Origin: Pleodorina starrii | Lineage: Eukaryota > Chlorophyta > Chlorophyceae > Chlamydomonadales > Volvocaceae | Length of the DNA: 64,000 bases | Direction of reading: 5' to 3' | Assembly (NCBI GenBank): GCA_030267565.1 | Contig: BRXU01000020.1 | Span: 372,001-436,000, forward strand | Shown: positions 31,401-35,745 of the stretch, in pieces | How the letters are laid out: the number at the start of each line of letters is the position of its first letter | Position numbering within the stretch: position 1 is the stretch's first letter | Notes under the pieces: model-generated | Told to the model about the DNA's origin: nothing | Database searches by the model: none | The model's input: only the letters and a program-made list of their open reading frames with translations | Translations under genes and position numbers: made by a program

Positions 31401-33663
31401 GGGCTTGCGCCGACCACGCACACCGAGGCTTGTGCCCCACCGCCCTTAAGAGGGCCACGGCCGCAAGCTAGGGCTTGTGCCGACCACACACACCGAGGCT
31501 TGTGCCCCACCGCCCTTAAGAGGGCTACGGCCGCAAGCTAGGGCTTGCGCCGACCACGCACACCGAGGCTTGTGCCCCACCGCCCTTAAGAGGGCTACGG
31601 CCGCAAGCTAGGGCTTGCGCCGACCACGCACACCGAGGCTTGCACCCCACCGCCCTTAAGAGGGCCACGGCCGCAAGCTAAGGCTTGTGCCGACCACACA
31701 CACCGAGGCTTGTGCCCCACCGCCCTTAAGAGGGCTACGGCCGCAAGCTAGGGCTTGCGCCGACCACGCACACCGAGGCTTGTGCCCCACCGCCCTTAAG
31801 AGGGCTACGGCCGCAAGCTAGGGCTTGCGCCGACCACGCACACCGAGGCTTGCACCCCACCGCCCTTAAGAGGGCCACGGCCGCAAGCTAAGGCTTGTGC
31901 CGACCACACACACCGAGGCTTGTGCCCCACCGCCCTTAAGAGGGCTACGGCCGCAAGCTAGGGCTTGCGCCGACCACGCACACCGAGGCTTGTGCCCCAC
32001 CGCCCTTAAGAGGGCTACGGCCGCAAGCTAGGGCTTGCGCCGACCACGCACACCGAGGCTTGCACCCCACCGCCCTTAAGAGGGCCACGGCCGCAAGCTA
32101 AGGCTTGCGCCGACCCAAGCCCAATGATGTCCGCTACTTCGGCGGGTTCGGGCACTCCTTGGCCCAGTGGCCCATGGCGTTGCACTTGTAACACGGCCCC
32201 TTGGGAGCCTTCGGCGCCGACGGCCCCGCCGCGGCCGCCACCTGCGCCGGTTGCGCCTTCCCGGGGGGCTTAGCAACCTTCCGGCTCTCAGCTGCGGCCT
32301 TGATGGCCTTCTTCAGCGCCTTCTGCTCTTCCTCCGTGGCCGCGTAGGGCGTTCCCCGCATCTGGCCCACGACATCCCACCCGTGGTGGTGCGCGATGAC
32401 CAGCTCTTTTGCCTGCTGCTCGAAGACTTCTTGCGTCTTGCGAACCGCCTCCTCCATCGCCTCCGCGCGCTCCGCCCGGTTAGCCGCGGGAGCATCAACG
32501 ACCGCGCGCCACTTGAGCTGCACGTCTGCGAACACGTCGTGTAAGTGAACCAGACGCTGCCGCTGTCCGATGAGCGACTTGTTCCCTTTGCCCTCTGAGG
32601 CAGCGAAGTCGCAATCGTAGTCCGGCAGGACCATGCGTAGCCTCTTTGGGGCCGGCTCCACTCTCTCCCGCTGTTCAAGCAGCATTCGCTGTGTCAATAA
32701 ATGGAGGAGCTGCTGGTGCTCGCGCACCGCATCCATGTACTGCGCGTAAGCCTCGCGTAGCTGCCCGGTCAAAATTTTTCCCGGATCCGTCACAAGTTGC
32801 ACCTTTGCAGCTTTGACATTTTTGTGTTCCAAAAGAGCGTTAAGACGCTTCGATGCTTCCTCTACGAGAGAGCCCAGCTGGTCGGACGCAAGGTCAATGT
32901 CCATTGTTAAAATTTATGGTGAGGGCCGGCTACCGCGAAAGCTATCGCTAAGGCCTTAATGCCCACAGCCTCGCAGCAACCACCCTAAGTAGCTACAAAA
33001 CCCGAAAATCACTCCTCCACGCCTTCGCGGACACCTTAACTGGCACCATGTGCCGTACCAACGCCCTTATGAGGGCACAACTCCTCTGAGTTCACAGAAA
33101 ACCTTGGTTTTCTAGCGTTGCACTCAGAAAACCTTCAGATTATTGATCAGGAGCAGCTGAGGCAGCAGGCTGCGGGATGGCTGGAGGTTACTTGCTTGCC
33201 AAGTAAGAACAACGGTTTAGCGTACTCACAGAGAGATTATACATCCATACCAATAAACACGCATAAGAGTGTATTAATTGACATGCGTTGTTTGTTTATA
33301 TCAGCTATACAAATAAACAAGTATGAATAAGCCCGGCCGGGTGGCACAGATCTGTGGCCATATGTATTCGCTCCGTGCGTGCGTGCACATTACCGTGTTA
33401 TGCATGTCGCATGCCATTATACGTTGCAGATCAAGGAGAGGTCGCGTGTTGCGATCCGGAACGTCTCAATCGACGAAGCTCGGTCAATCCAGGAGAACCG
33501 CAGCGGCTGGGATCCCACCATGGGAAAGATGCTTGGCAAGACGGGCGAGGTCGTGGAGGTCCTGCCGAATGGCGATGCGTCGGTCCAGTTGGACGACGGC
33601 GGAGGCACGAGGCACTGGAGCCCCGTGCTGCTTTCTCCACATGATCGCGAAAGGTATGCATGA
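1263..33663 (+). CDS. Gene A: MLKL-NTD-like / U-box / ankyrin / (SH3-like-linker-SPRY)n protein, 31 predicted exons, one frameshift
   Basis: Predicted exons: 1263-1469, 2451-2535, 4029-4456, 5498-5975, 6528-6799, 7281-7387, 7483-7589, 7711-7812, 8093-8194, 8718-8942, 14529-14639, 15419-15558, 16057-16133, 16476-16545, 16776-16850, 17055-17118, 17513-17743, 18214-18321, 18928-19067, 19475-19551, 20120-20189, 20420-20494, 20684-20750, 21059-21295, 21824-21934, 24093-24232, 24665-24744, 25131-25200, 25889-25963, 26522-26588, 33430-33663. Phases agree at every junction except for the 4-bp insertion in exon 7, which gives TGA at 7580. Domain order implies a U-box E3 ligase-like protein with ankyrin and repeated SH3-like/SPRY interaction modules; a role in innate sensing or cell death is inference. 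Introns are loaded with transposons. It may be a recent pseudogene, or the frameshift may be an assembly error or polymorphism. Confidence 0.7.
3015..3702. mobile_element. Mariner-like non-autonomous element with GC-rich interior
   Basis: The ends are inverted: TACTGCTCACAATTATTTGC at 3015 and its reverse complement, with one mismatch, ending at 3702. Subterminal AATTATTTGCGAGGCC is also inverted near 3640-3670. The TA boundaries and CAGTA-type ends suggest Tc1/mariner affinity, but no transposase is visible. The middle (about 3245-3540) is strikingly GC-rich and Pro/Gly/Ala-coding in several frames, so it may be captured sequence. The element lies in intron 2 of gene A and has an orthologous copy in gene B at 40813-41516. 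Confidence 0.6.
4510..4670. mobile_element. Half copy of the mariner-like element
   Basis: The right part of the element at 3015-3702 recurs here in diverged form: TTCGAGTTTTTCTTGACAC followed by a TTGCTAGG block and a terminal GTGAGCAGTA. The left terminus is not recognisable, so this looks like a truncated or deleted copy. It sits in intron 3, just after exon 3. The gene B counterpart is at about 42320-42494. Confidence 0.5.
4673..4765 (-). mobile_element. Retroposon 3'-end remnant
   Basis: GC-rich sequence around 4675-4760 matches, in the same orientation, the 3' region of the LINE fragment at 35150-35290: shared blocks include GGTTTATGCATGGGAGCAG against GGTTATGGGAGCAG, then CGGGTTTCC and GGTCCCA(G/A)(T/C)CTCCCCC. 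It is probably a short 5'-truncated LINE or SINE insertion. No coding content. Gene B carries it at about 42497-42590. Confidence 0.4.
4857..5290. repeat. (TATG)n microsatellite, about 430 bp
   Basis: Near-perfect TATG/CATA tetranucleotide array in intron 3 of gene A. At the equivalent point in gene B (42745-42770) only about six units are present, so the array expanded in A or contracted in B after duplication. Long open frames here encode only Tyr-Ile-His-Thr or Met-Tyr-Val-Cys repeats and are not genes. Confidence 0.98.
5498..6799 (+). CDS. Gene A exons 4-5: U-box domain
   Basis: Exon 4 (5498-5975) begins at the CAG|GAG acceptor and encodes a helix (EEQMLEAIGFLVTVAHAL), an acidic then Ala/Pro/Gln-rich linker, and the first half of a U-box: VCPISMTIMRDPVILVESGH, then HTFERETIE, NPLT. 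Exon 5 (6528-6799) completes it with the LVPN..LRGAIEEWL signature. The intron splits the NPLT-N junction at phase 1. The U-box adopts a RING-like fold without zinc and recruits E2 enzymes, so ubiquitin ligase activity is expected. The rest of exon 5 is a Pro/Ala/Gln low-complexity tail ending RDVAKRLATARNE. The donor of intron 5 is GC (GAG|GCAAGT), the same in gene B. A SINE occupies much of intron 4. Confidence 0.9.
6030..6490 (+). mobile_element. tRNA-derived SINE with CCTTTT tail (family 2), copy in gene A
   Basis: A B-box-like GATTCGATTCC at about 6068 lies just downstream of a hairpin resembling an anticodon arm (GGCTCCTG/CAGGAGCC). The body carries GGGAAGAATGCGTGCGG, GTACCCAGAT, GTCCCCGCGGTA and CAGTCTGCTCC blocks. 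The tail is a polypyrimidine TTTTC/CCTTTT run ending about 6490. The same body recurs at 24413-24634, 43505-44000 and 63480-63914. Here it lies in intron 4 of gene A, with the orthologous copy in gene B. Confidence 0.6.
7281..8194 (+). CDS. Gene A exons 6-9: ankyrin repeats, frameshift in exon 7
   Basis: Exon 6 (7281-7373, or to 7387 for a canonical junction) encodes a first ankyrin half-repeat ([19 protein letters not shown]). Exon 7 (7483-7589) has [18 protein letters not shown]. Exon 8 (7711-7812) has [20 protein letters not shown] and exon 9 (8093-8194) has [17 protein letters not shown]; these are 34-residue phase-0 exons, one repeat each. Exon 7 carries an AGAT insertion relative to gene B, turning GCA-GAT-GTG into GCA-GAT-AGA-TGT and creating TGA at 7580-7582. 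The exon 6/7 junction fits GT-AG only if exon 6 runs to 7387, adding five residues; the ankyrin consensus would prefer joining at 7373. Confidence 0.85.
8718..8942 (+). CDS. Gene A exon 10: first SH3-like (Mind bomb/KEG-type) repeat
   Basis: 75-residue phase-0 exon between CATACAG and the donor ATG|GTATGC. Key residues are GSRVAIRYVSIDDARSIQ, then GGWDP, GKMGTVLAVRENGDASVKLD and RRWSPLLLVPEG. The V.G.RV opening, Gly-Trp centre, G.V..V...G...V.LD strand pair and final W.P match the SH3-like repeats of MIB and plant KEG ligases. It is the first of four such exons in gene A (17513, 21059, 33430). A protein-binding role is inferred from that family. It differs from exon 10 of gene B at only a few positions (His/Arg, Pro/Ala, Met/Thr). 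Confidence 0.6.
9143..10118. repeat. (CATA)n microsatellite, about 975 bp
   Basis: Uninterrupted CATA tetranucleotide array directly upstream of the LINE at 10118. The paralogous intron in module 2 (17930-17942) has only a few CATA units before ACGACCATCGCC, so the array grew at or before retroposon insertion. Frames through it give only Tyr-Ile-His-Thr repeats. Confidence 0.98.
10118..12243 (+). pseudogene. LINE ORF2 C-terminal fragment
   Basis: Open frame without a genuine start; translation in this phase merges with the upstream microsatellite. Visible features are a Pro-rich linker, a helical thumb/connection-like region and a CxC...H...C zinc-knuckle-like motif near 11766-11850 followed by a helical tail. 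There are no YADD or endonuclease motifs. The frame is uninterrupted, so the insertion is probably young. It is not a host gene. Confidence 0.7.
10118..13053 (+). mobile_element. 5'-truncated LINE (C-terminal half of ORF2 and 3' UTR)
   Basis: An open frame continues from the CATA array to the stop at 12241-12243 (about 700 residues). It has a Pro/Gln/Ala-rich start, then a post-reverse-transcriptase region (WHRAGEEIRKRMHRV, SVFGRCNLISAYALQIRTYH), and a C-terminal zinc-binding segment (CKCGAYGG...HHFWECPVAQTVV) typical of algal non-LTR retrotransposons. The reverse transcriptase core is missing, so it is 5' truncated. The 3' UTR (12244-13053) ends in TGTAACGA and runs into another CATA array. 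Its last 90 bases resemble the 3' end of the adjacent SINE, and part of the 3' UTR recurs inverted at 53253-53413. It lies in intron 10 of gene A. Confidence 0.75.
13054..13307. repeat. (CATA)n array between LINE and SINE
   Basis: About 255 bp of perfect CATA/ACAT units. It follows the LINE 3' end directly and abuts the tRNA-like head of the SINE at 13308. It could be the LINE tail, the remaining target array, or both. Confidence 0.97.
13308..13924 (+). mobile_element. tRNA-derived SINE (family 1) with LINE-related 3' end
   Basis: The head at 13308-13380 folds like a degenerate tRNA: A box TAGCTCAAGTTGG, D-stem GCTC/GAGC, a TTAGTAA anticodon loop (AGT, Thr-like), B box ATTCGATCCCC, and 5 of 7 acceptor pairs. 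The anticodon stem has lost a base, so it is not a working tRNA. The body runs to about 13845. The last 80 bases (GAGTGCTTCGGCGGTCTCCC, GGGTTAGC, GGCCAGTGTC, ATGTAACAG) parallel the LINE 3' end at 12970-13053. It is followed by another CATA array. It is an internal pol III-type retroposon in intron 10 of gene A. Confidence 0.7.
13925..14206. repeat. (CATA)n array after the SINE
   Basis: About 280 bp of ACAT units from TTACACATAC to CATACGGATATAC. After it the intron resumes with sequence (CCTCGCCACCGTCCACC) homologous to the equivalent introns of modules 2 and 3 and of gene B. Confidence 0.97.
14529..14639 (+). CDS. Gene A exon 11: linker exon of module 1
   Basis: 37-residue phase-0 exon from GCATGCAG|GTGATG to GCG|GTGCGC. 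It begins VMSPPSALSSLRMGASVAL and ends with VRYINNV-type residues. The strand pattern (G.SVA.DG....VRYI.N) is conserved in exons at 18214, 21824 and 62500. It could be a small SH3- or CAP-Gly-like strand pair or the leading edge of the SPRY fold. I do not recognise it as a named domain. Confidence 0.7.
15419..17118 (+). CDS. Gene A exons 12-16: SPRY domain of module 1
   Basis: Five exons: 15419-15558, 16057-16133, 16476-16545, 16776-16850, 17055-17118 (phases 2, 1, 2, 2, 0). Together they read as one SPRY domain: VYYFEV...LGYAH, then GWDDTESFGLHGDDGKTYW, then GDVVGAALDFQRKQIFFT, LNGRSGKALPVTF.NPLYPTV, and VSVNFGQTFVFDIEPYK. These match the SPRY core GW..S.G.HGDDG, GD.VG..LD, I.FT, LYP.V and NFG..F. 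Of the three complete SPRY copies in gene A, this is the only one keeping the GW at the second exon boundary. SPRY domains bind peptides or proteins, consistent with substrate recognition. The donor after exon 16 is GT; the equivalents in modules 2 and 3 are GC. Confidence 0.88.
17513..17743 (+). CDS. Gene A exon 17: second SH3-like repeat
   Basis: 77-residue phase-0 exon, GATGCAG|ATCAAG to ATG|GTATGC. It begins IKERSRVAIRYVSIDEARSI and has GGWDP, GKTGTVVEVRENGDASVKLD and KRWSPLLLVPAG. It is closely related to exon 10 and also to its flanking introns, showing that whole modules with their introns were duplicated. Confidence 0.65.
18214..18321 (+). CDS. Gene A exon 18: linker exon of module 2
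   Basis: 36-residue phase-0 exon starting VMSPPSALSSLRRGRSVDV, with YTARYINNEPNGQV at the end. It is one codon shorter than exon 11. The gene B linker exon at 62500 is closest to this one (same length, GRSV..NGKYTARYINNE). Confidence 0.7.
18928..20750 (+). CDS. Gene A exons 19-23: SPRY domain of module 2
   Basis: Exons 18928-19067, 19475-19551, 20120-20189, 20420-20494 and 20684-20750 repeat the module 1 pattern with identical lengths except 67 for 64 bp in the last. Segments: VYYFEVAIEHAGA...IDLGYAH, GSFALYGKYGITSWE, GGVVGAALDFQRKQIFFT, KNGCPSKALPVTF.NPLYPTV, VVFVNFGQSPFLFDIEPYK. The Trp of the GW motif is replaced by Thr and the GDDG loop by GKYG, so ligand-loop residues have diverged while the core strands are kept. 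The donor after exon 23 is GC (AAG|GCAAGT). A long TA/CATA-type microsatellite lies in the intron between exons 20 and 21. Confidence 0.85.
19745..19965. repeat. AT-rich TATACA/TATATG microsatellite
   Basis: Degenerate TATATA, CATATA and TGTATA repeats in the intron between SPRY exons 20 and 21. No coding or regulatory signal recognised. Confidence 0.9.
21059..21295 (+). CDS. Gene A exon 24: third SH3-like repeat
   Basis: 79-residue phase-0 exon, GTTGCAG|ACCATC to CCCAAG|GTATGC. It has IKERSRVAIRDDVSIDEARS, GGWDPSMETMLGKTGEVMEV, a divergent GYAMVKLDRNGG segment and KRWSPVLLVPAG. It carries one extra residue in the RDDV turn compared with exons 10 and 17. Confidence 0.65.
21824..21934 (+). 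CDS. Gene A exon 25: linker exon of module 3
   Basis: 37-residue phase-0 exon starting VMPPPPSALSSLRMGWSVAF with NVRYIGNESNRQV at the end. The pattern DGKYNVRYIG is the most CAP-Gly/SH3-like of the linker exons. The following intron contains the Helentron-like element at 22384. Confidence 0.7.
22384..23835 (-). mobile_element. Helentron/Helitron-like non-autonomous element 1
   Basis: Bounded by CAAGGGGTTGGTGTCGG on the left and GGGGCCCCGCCCAA on the right. Read on the minus strand it starts TTGGGCGGGGCCCCAGCGC with a strong GC hairpin and ends with a CCGGCTTC/GAAGCCG-type hairpin about 12 bases before a terminal CCCCTTG. GGGCGGGGCCCC is inverted near the two ends. Comparison with the empty site in module 2 (GAAGAGATAACAACC at about 18600) shows a clean insertion next to T with no target duplication. 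No Rep/helicase is seen. It shares blocks with elements 2-4 but has a distinct central part. Confidence 0.6.
24093..26588 (+). CDS. Gene A exons 26-30: SPRY domain of module 3
   Basis: Exons 24093-24232, 24665-24744, 25131-25200, 25889-25963 and 26522-26588. Segments: VYYFEVKIEQSGADGLIGLG, ESSFALLGKYGRTIWE, GDVVGAALDFQRMQIFFT, KNGRPSQALPVTF.NPLYPTV, VSVNFGQSPFVFDIEPYK. The second exon is most easily ended at 24744 with donor GTCGGT, one codon later than its paralogues; ending at 24741 would need a GC donor. Met replaces the Trp of the GW motif. A SINE and a LINE fragment occupy two of the introns. The donor after exon 30 is GC (AAG|GCAAGT). Confidence 0.82.
24413..24634 (+). mobile_element. 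SINE family 2, 5'-truncated copy
   Basis: Body blocks GATGTGTTCTGGCATATCTG, GGGAAGAATGCGTGCGG, ACGGAGCCCAGTCACGGAG and CACACGCTATGGCTTACGG, then a CTTTCC/CCTTTT tail. Flanking 12-bp direct repeats (24401-24412 ACAGGCCATGAC and 24635-24646 ACATGCCATGAC) look like a target-site duplication with one later change. The tRNA-like head is missing. It lies in the intron before exon 27. Confidence 0.65.
25441..25857 (+). mobile_element. LINE 3' fragment in SPRY intron
   Basis: One frame reads CPCCVADGQIEDEKHVLMEC, then PAYSSIRADEGFPQFEG, a close relative of the C-terminal zinc segment of the LINE at 55900-58224 (CRVC...VEDELHVLMECPGY). It is 5' truncated to a few hundred bases. Its 3' end is CCATGTAACAAA followed by an ACACAC run, the same TGTAAC/ACAY context as the other LINE ends here. 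It lies in the intron between exons 28 and 29; splice sites are intact. Confidence 0.65.
26903..28057 (-). mobile_element. Helentron-like element 2, inserted in the A-block
   Basis: 1155 bp, CAAGGGGTTGG to CCCGCCCAA. The empty site is preserved in the A-block at 33091-33107 (TTCACAGAAAACCTTGG). On the minus strand the left end is TTGGGCGGGGCCCC and the right end a CCGGCTTC/GAAGCCG hairpin plus CCCCTTG. A minus-strand frame contains a short helical motif (GWIAQAAGISDIKLWLSISR) also found in elements 3 and 4; its meaning is unknown and it may be non-coding. Confidence 0.6.
28270..29012. repeat. 70-bp tandem repeat array, about 10.6 copies
   Basis: Unit begins CCCTTAAGAGGGC(C/T)ACGGCC and contains GCAAGCTAGGGCTTG and CGCACACCGAGGCTTG. 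Variants (AGGG/AAGG, GTGCCC/GCACCC) recur in a higher-order order of three to four units. It lies between the gag stop and the B-block, the position where TOC-like elements also carry short tandem repeats. Confidence 0.95.
29036..29806 (-). CDS. gag-like protein with CCHC zinc knuckle (unit 1)
   Basis: 256 residues. Start MDIDLASDQLGSLVEEASKR follows AT-rich AAATTTTAACA. It has a largely helical, charged body with basic patch APKRLRMV near residue 95, an Ala/Pro/Lys-rich linker, and a retroviral-type knuckle CYKCNAMGHWAKEC at about residues 238-251 followed by PNPPK and stop. The CX2CX4HX4C knuckle binds nucleic acid in Gag proteins. The protein is encoded by the retroelement, not the host. 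No pol frame follows; a 70-bp repeat array lies downstream instead. Confidence 0.85.
   Translation of the reverse strand: MDIDLASDQLGSLVEEASKRLNALLEHKNVKAAKVQLVTDPGKILTGQLREAYAQYMDAVREHQQLLHLLTQRMLLEQRERVEPAPKRLRMVLPDYDCDFAASEGKGNKSLIGQRQRLVHLHDVFADVQLKWRAVVDAPAANRAERAEAMEEAVRKTQEVFEQQAKELVIAHHHGWDVVGQMRGTPYAATEEEQKALKKAIKAAAESRKVAKPPGKAQPAQVAAAAGPSAPKAPKGPCYKCNAMGHWAKECPNPPK
30001..31155 (-). mobile_element. Helentron-like element 3 (copy of element 2 by tandem duplication)
   Basis: Same as 26903-28057, offset exactly 3098 bp, and embedded in the second A-block. It arose by duplication of the whole unit rather than by an independent insertion. Confidence 0.7.
31368..32110. repeat. 70-bp tandem repeat array (second unit)
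   Basis: Copy of 28270-29012 at the 3098-bp offset, with the same order of repeat variants. Confidence 0.95.
32134..32904 (-). CDS. gag-like protein with CCHC zinc knuckle (unit 2)
   Basis: Identical protein to the gag at 29036-29806; I noticed only one silent base difference in the Ala-rich linker. The CX2CX4HX4C knuckle is at residues 238-251. The identity implies a very recent tandem duplication, or an assembly artefact of a repeat. Confidence 0.85.
   Translation of the reverse strand: MDIDLASDQLGSLVEEASKRLNALLEHKNVKAAKVQLVTDPGKILTGQLREAYAQYMDAVREHQQLLHLLTQRMLLEQRERVEPAPKRLRMVLPDYDCDFAASEGKGNKSLIGQRQRLVHLHDVFADVQLKWRAVVDAPAANRAERAEAMEEAVRKTQEVFEQQAKELVIAHHHGWDVVGQMRGTPYAATEEEQKALKKAIKAAAESRKVAKPPGKAQPAQVAAAAGPSAPKAPKGPCYKCNAMGHWAKECPNPPK
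33430..33663 (+). CDS. Gene A exon 31: fourth SH3-like repeat, probable 3' terminal exon
   Basis: Acceptor GTTGCAG|ATCAAG as in exon 17. IKERSRVAIRNVSIDEARSI, SGWDP, GKTGEVVEVLPNGDASVQLD and RHWSPVLLSP are conserved, but the usual VPAGTP end is replaced by SPHDRERYA and a TGA at 33661. A GTATGC that is the donor in the other copies is still present at 33653. Either this is the last exon, or the stop is simply what lies beyond the donor. No linker or SPRY exon follows before gene B. Confidence 0.6.
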   Translation: MKERSRVAIRNVSIDEARSIQENRSGWDPTMGKMLGKTGEVVEVLPNGDASVQLDDGGGTRHWSPVLLSPHDRERYA

Positions 33664-34310
33664 TGTTGGCCGTGACACCGTGATCGCGGGTGGGGTCAAC
33701 GCCGCCGTGACTTGCTTGGAGATTGGCGGATTGGGGGATGTTGGCAGTGTGGGGTCGGGGATGGGGTATGTGGTCAATCCAGTGGAGTGTTCAGCAGCGG
33801 CTGGTTGGGGGGGGGATGCTGGGCCGCGACAACAGAACACGGCCCAGCCCAGCCCCGTCCCGCTACGGACCCGTCCCTCCCAGCCTCCCTCGGTGTCAAC
33901 ATTCTCAGATTTGGGTGGTCGAGACCTACGGATCGGTCAGTCGGTCCGTGTCGGGCCCTCAACCGGCTCGTTCAAAAAAACGTCTCCCCTCCTTACTCTG
34001 CCGGCCCAATCGATACCCAACGATTATCCACCATAAACCTGCCTGTCGCTTGCACTGTTAATGCGGATGAGATACAAACTCGGTGGGTCTCCGGCTCGTT
34101 AGCCCTCCCTATGTCGGCCCCTCCTCCCGGTACTGTGTCGTCATAGGACCCCTCCCCCCAACGGGGGTACCGGGGGTACCAATGGGTCTTTATGACTCCT
34201 AACCCTGCTACGGCACACGCACACACACGCGCTAGCATGCATGTAGGGTCTATCGATTTCATTTTCTTTCATTTTCTTTTTACTCACAGCAAATGACCTG
34301 CCCGTGCAGG
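33664..34310. other. Intergenic region after gene A
   Basis: GC-rich unique sequence without recognisable exons, transposon ends or RNA genes. If gene A ends at 33663, its 3' UTR and polyadenylation site should be here, but I cannot identify the signal. Confidence 0.4.
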
Positions 34311-34878
34311 AAAAAAGGGCGGTGGTGGCAAAGGCGAGGATGACCCCATTACATACTGGGGGGCGGCAAGGGCCAAGGGAACCGCCAGTCTAAGCTTAAC
34401 CGCAGCGGGCGCTAGCAAGAAGACGGCGATCGGAGAGGGATATGTGGGCGGCGGTGGGGACGCGGTGGCGGGTGGTCGTCGCCTTACTTGGAGGTGGCGG
34501 TGCGTGGCGGCCGCACTGCCGGCGGTGGCGGCCGCGGTGGCAGCGTTGTCAGCCGCGGTGGCGGCGAGAGCAGCGGCGGCGCCCACGATGGCAGAGGTGG
34601 CAGCGGTGGTTCCCGCGGTGGCAGTGGCGGCAGCAGTGGCGGCCGCGGTGGCTGTGGCGGCAGCAGTGGCGGCCGCGGTGGCACCCGCAGTGGCAGCAGT
34701 GGCGGCCGCGGTGGCACCCGCAGTGGCAGCGGTGGCGGCCGCGGTGGCACCCGCGGTGGCAGCGGTGGCGGCCGCAGTGGCGCCCGCGGTGGCAGCGGTG
34801 GCGGCCGCAGTGGCGCCCGCAGTGGATGAGATACGGCGGAGCCCTGAAGTCATCAAAGACCATTTCAACCCGCGTTAG
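34311..34878 (+). other. GC-rich minisatellite with Ala/Val-rich or Gly/Arg-rich frames
   Basis: After an acceptor-like GTGCAG|GA at 34310, one frame stays open to TAG at 34876. It starts KGEDDPITYWGAARAKG, runs through a long Ala/Val repeat and ends VDEIRRSPEVIKDHFNPR. Another frame gives GGRGG/RGG-type repeats. The DNA is built on GGCGGCCGCGGTGGC units. It might be a terminal exon of gene A spliced past exon 31, a separate small gene, or a simple minisatellite. Confidence 0.35.
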
Positions 34879-34989
34879 TGATGGTGTTCAACTTATGGAA
34901 AGTGCCAGCGGTTCAGGACAGAAACATGTCGACGGACGATGACGACGAGTAGTAGTAGGCAGGAGGAAGGGGCGGAGGGAAATAACGGG

Positions 34990-35042
34990 CAGGAGGGGAA
35001 GGAGGGGAAGGAGGGGAAGGAGGGGAAGGAGGGGAAGGAGAA
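34990..35042. repeat. GGAAGGAGGG microrepeat
   Basis: Five or more copies of a 10-bp GGAGGGGAAG unit. It is purine-only on the plus strand. Confidence 0.9.
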
Positions 35043-35149
35043 TCAGAGTCATTATGGCTGTGGTCAACGCCAACTAACATCTATCCCCACCTAGGCCAAA
35101 ACGCATGCCGGGGCTGCGGGGCCGAAGGGCTGAGCTTGCTGGGGCTGAG

Positions 35150-35745
35150 CTAATAATAATAATAATAATGATACGCCCGGCCGGTAGCCGAGGCGTGGGT
35201 TATGGGAGCAGAGGGGGTGGGGTAACGGGTTTCCCCGGTCCCAACCTCCCCCCCCCACCACCGCAAGGAACTTAAGACTTGTCCCACGTTGGTTACGTGC
35301 CGGCCGGTGTCGGTTCCGCATGGGGGTTGCGTTTCATTTGTCTGCGGGTTATAACGATAGTGTTGAGTGTCCTAACTGCATGGTCGTGGAGGTCGTTGCA
35401 GCATGCTCGGGCTTCCTTGCTGCCCGTGCCTAGGGTGCGGAGTAGAGGGCGTAGGTCCTTCCTGATAGTACCCGCAAAGCCGAGGCTGATGGCTTCCTGT
35501 GTTGTGTAGCGGACCTTCCATCCGGCTTCCGTGAGGAGTTTGGCCAGTTCTGCGTGTTGTACGGCCTTGTCGTGCTGTTTCTGTGTGTGGTTGGTGTCGG
35601 CGGTGTAGCCGACCTCAACAATGTGTACGGTGTGCTGGCTAGGGTCCTGAAGTCCCTTGTACCCTTGCGCTTGCGTTTCATGGAGGGGGGATGTCGGGTA
35701 TAAGGAGTATATCGGGCCTGAGTTTGAGGCGTTTCTCATCCTCAA
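35150..35745 (-). mobile_element. LINE 3' fragment with (ATT)n tail
   Basis: The minus-strand frame 35745-35293 (150 codons) contains HTVHIVEVGYTADTNHTQKQ, AELAKLLTEAGWKVRY and SLGFAGTIRKDLRPLLRTLG, a C-terminal domain I associate with non-LTR retrotransposons of algae. It is followed by a GC-rich 3' UTR and an ATT repeat (35154-35170 on the plus strand as AATAAT). It is 5' truncated. The 3' UTR resembles the remnant at 4673-4765. Confidence 0.55.

Larger units (their letters stand above)
26641..33138 (-). mobile_element. Tandemly duplicated gag-only retroelement with PAT/TOC-like split direct repeats
   Basis: Three blocks recur in defined order. B-block: starts TTTTCATGAGAAATC (26641, 28098, 31196). 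R: 23 bp GGTGAGGGCCGGC... (26722, 28179, 29820, 31277, 32918). A-block: starts GCTATCGCTAAGGCC, ends AAAACCTTCAG (26745, 29843, 32941). On the minus strand the order is A-internal-B-A-internal-B-A-B, with R at each junction. A single unit would be A1-internal-B1-A2-B2, the split-repeat plan of PAT/TOC-type DIRS elements. The repeat unit is 3098 bp and the two copies are nearly identical. No target duplication is visible. No reverse transcriptase or tyrosine recombinase is present, so it is non-autonomous. It lies in intron 30 of gene A. Confidence 0.65.
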
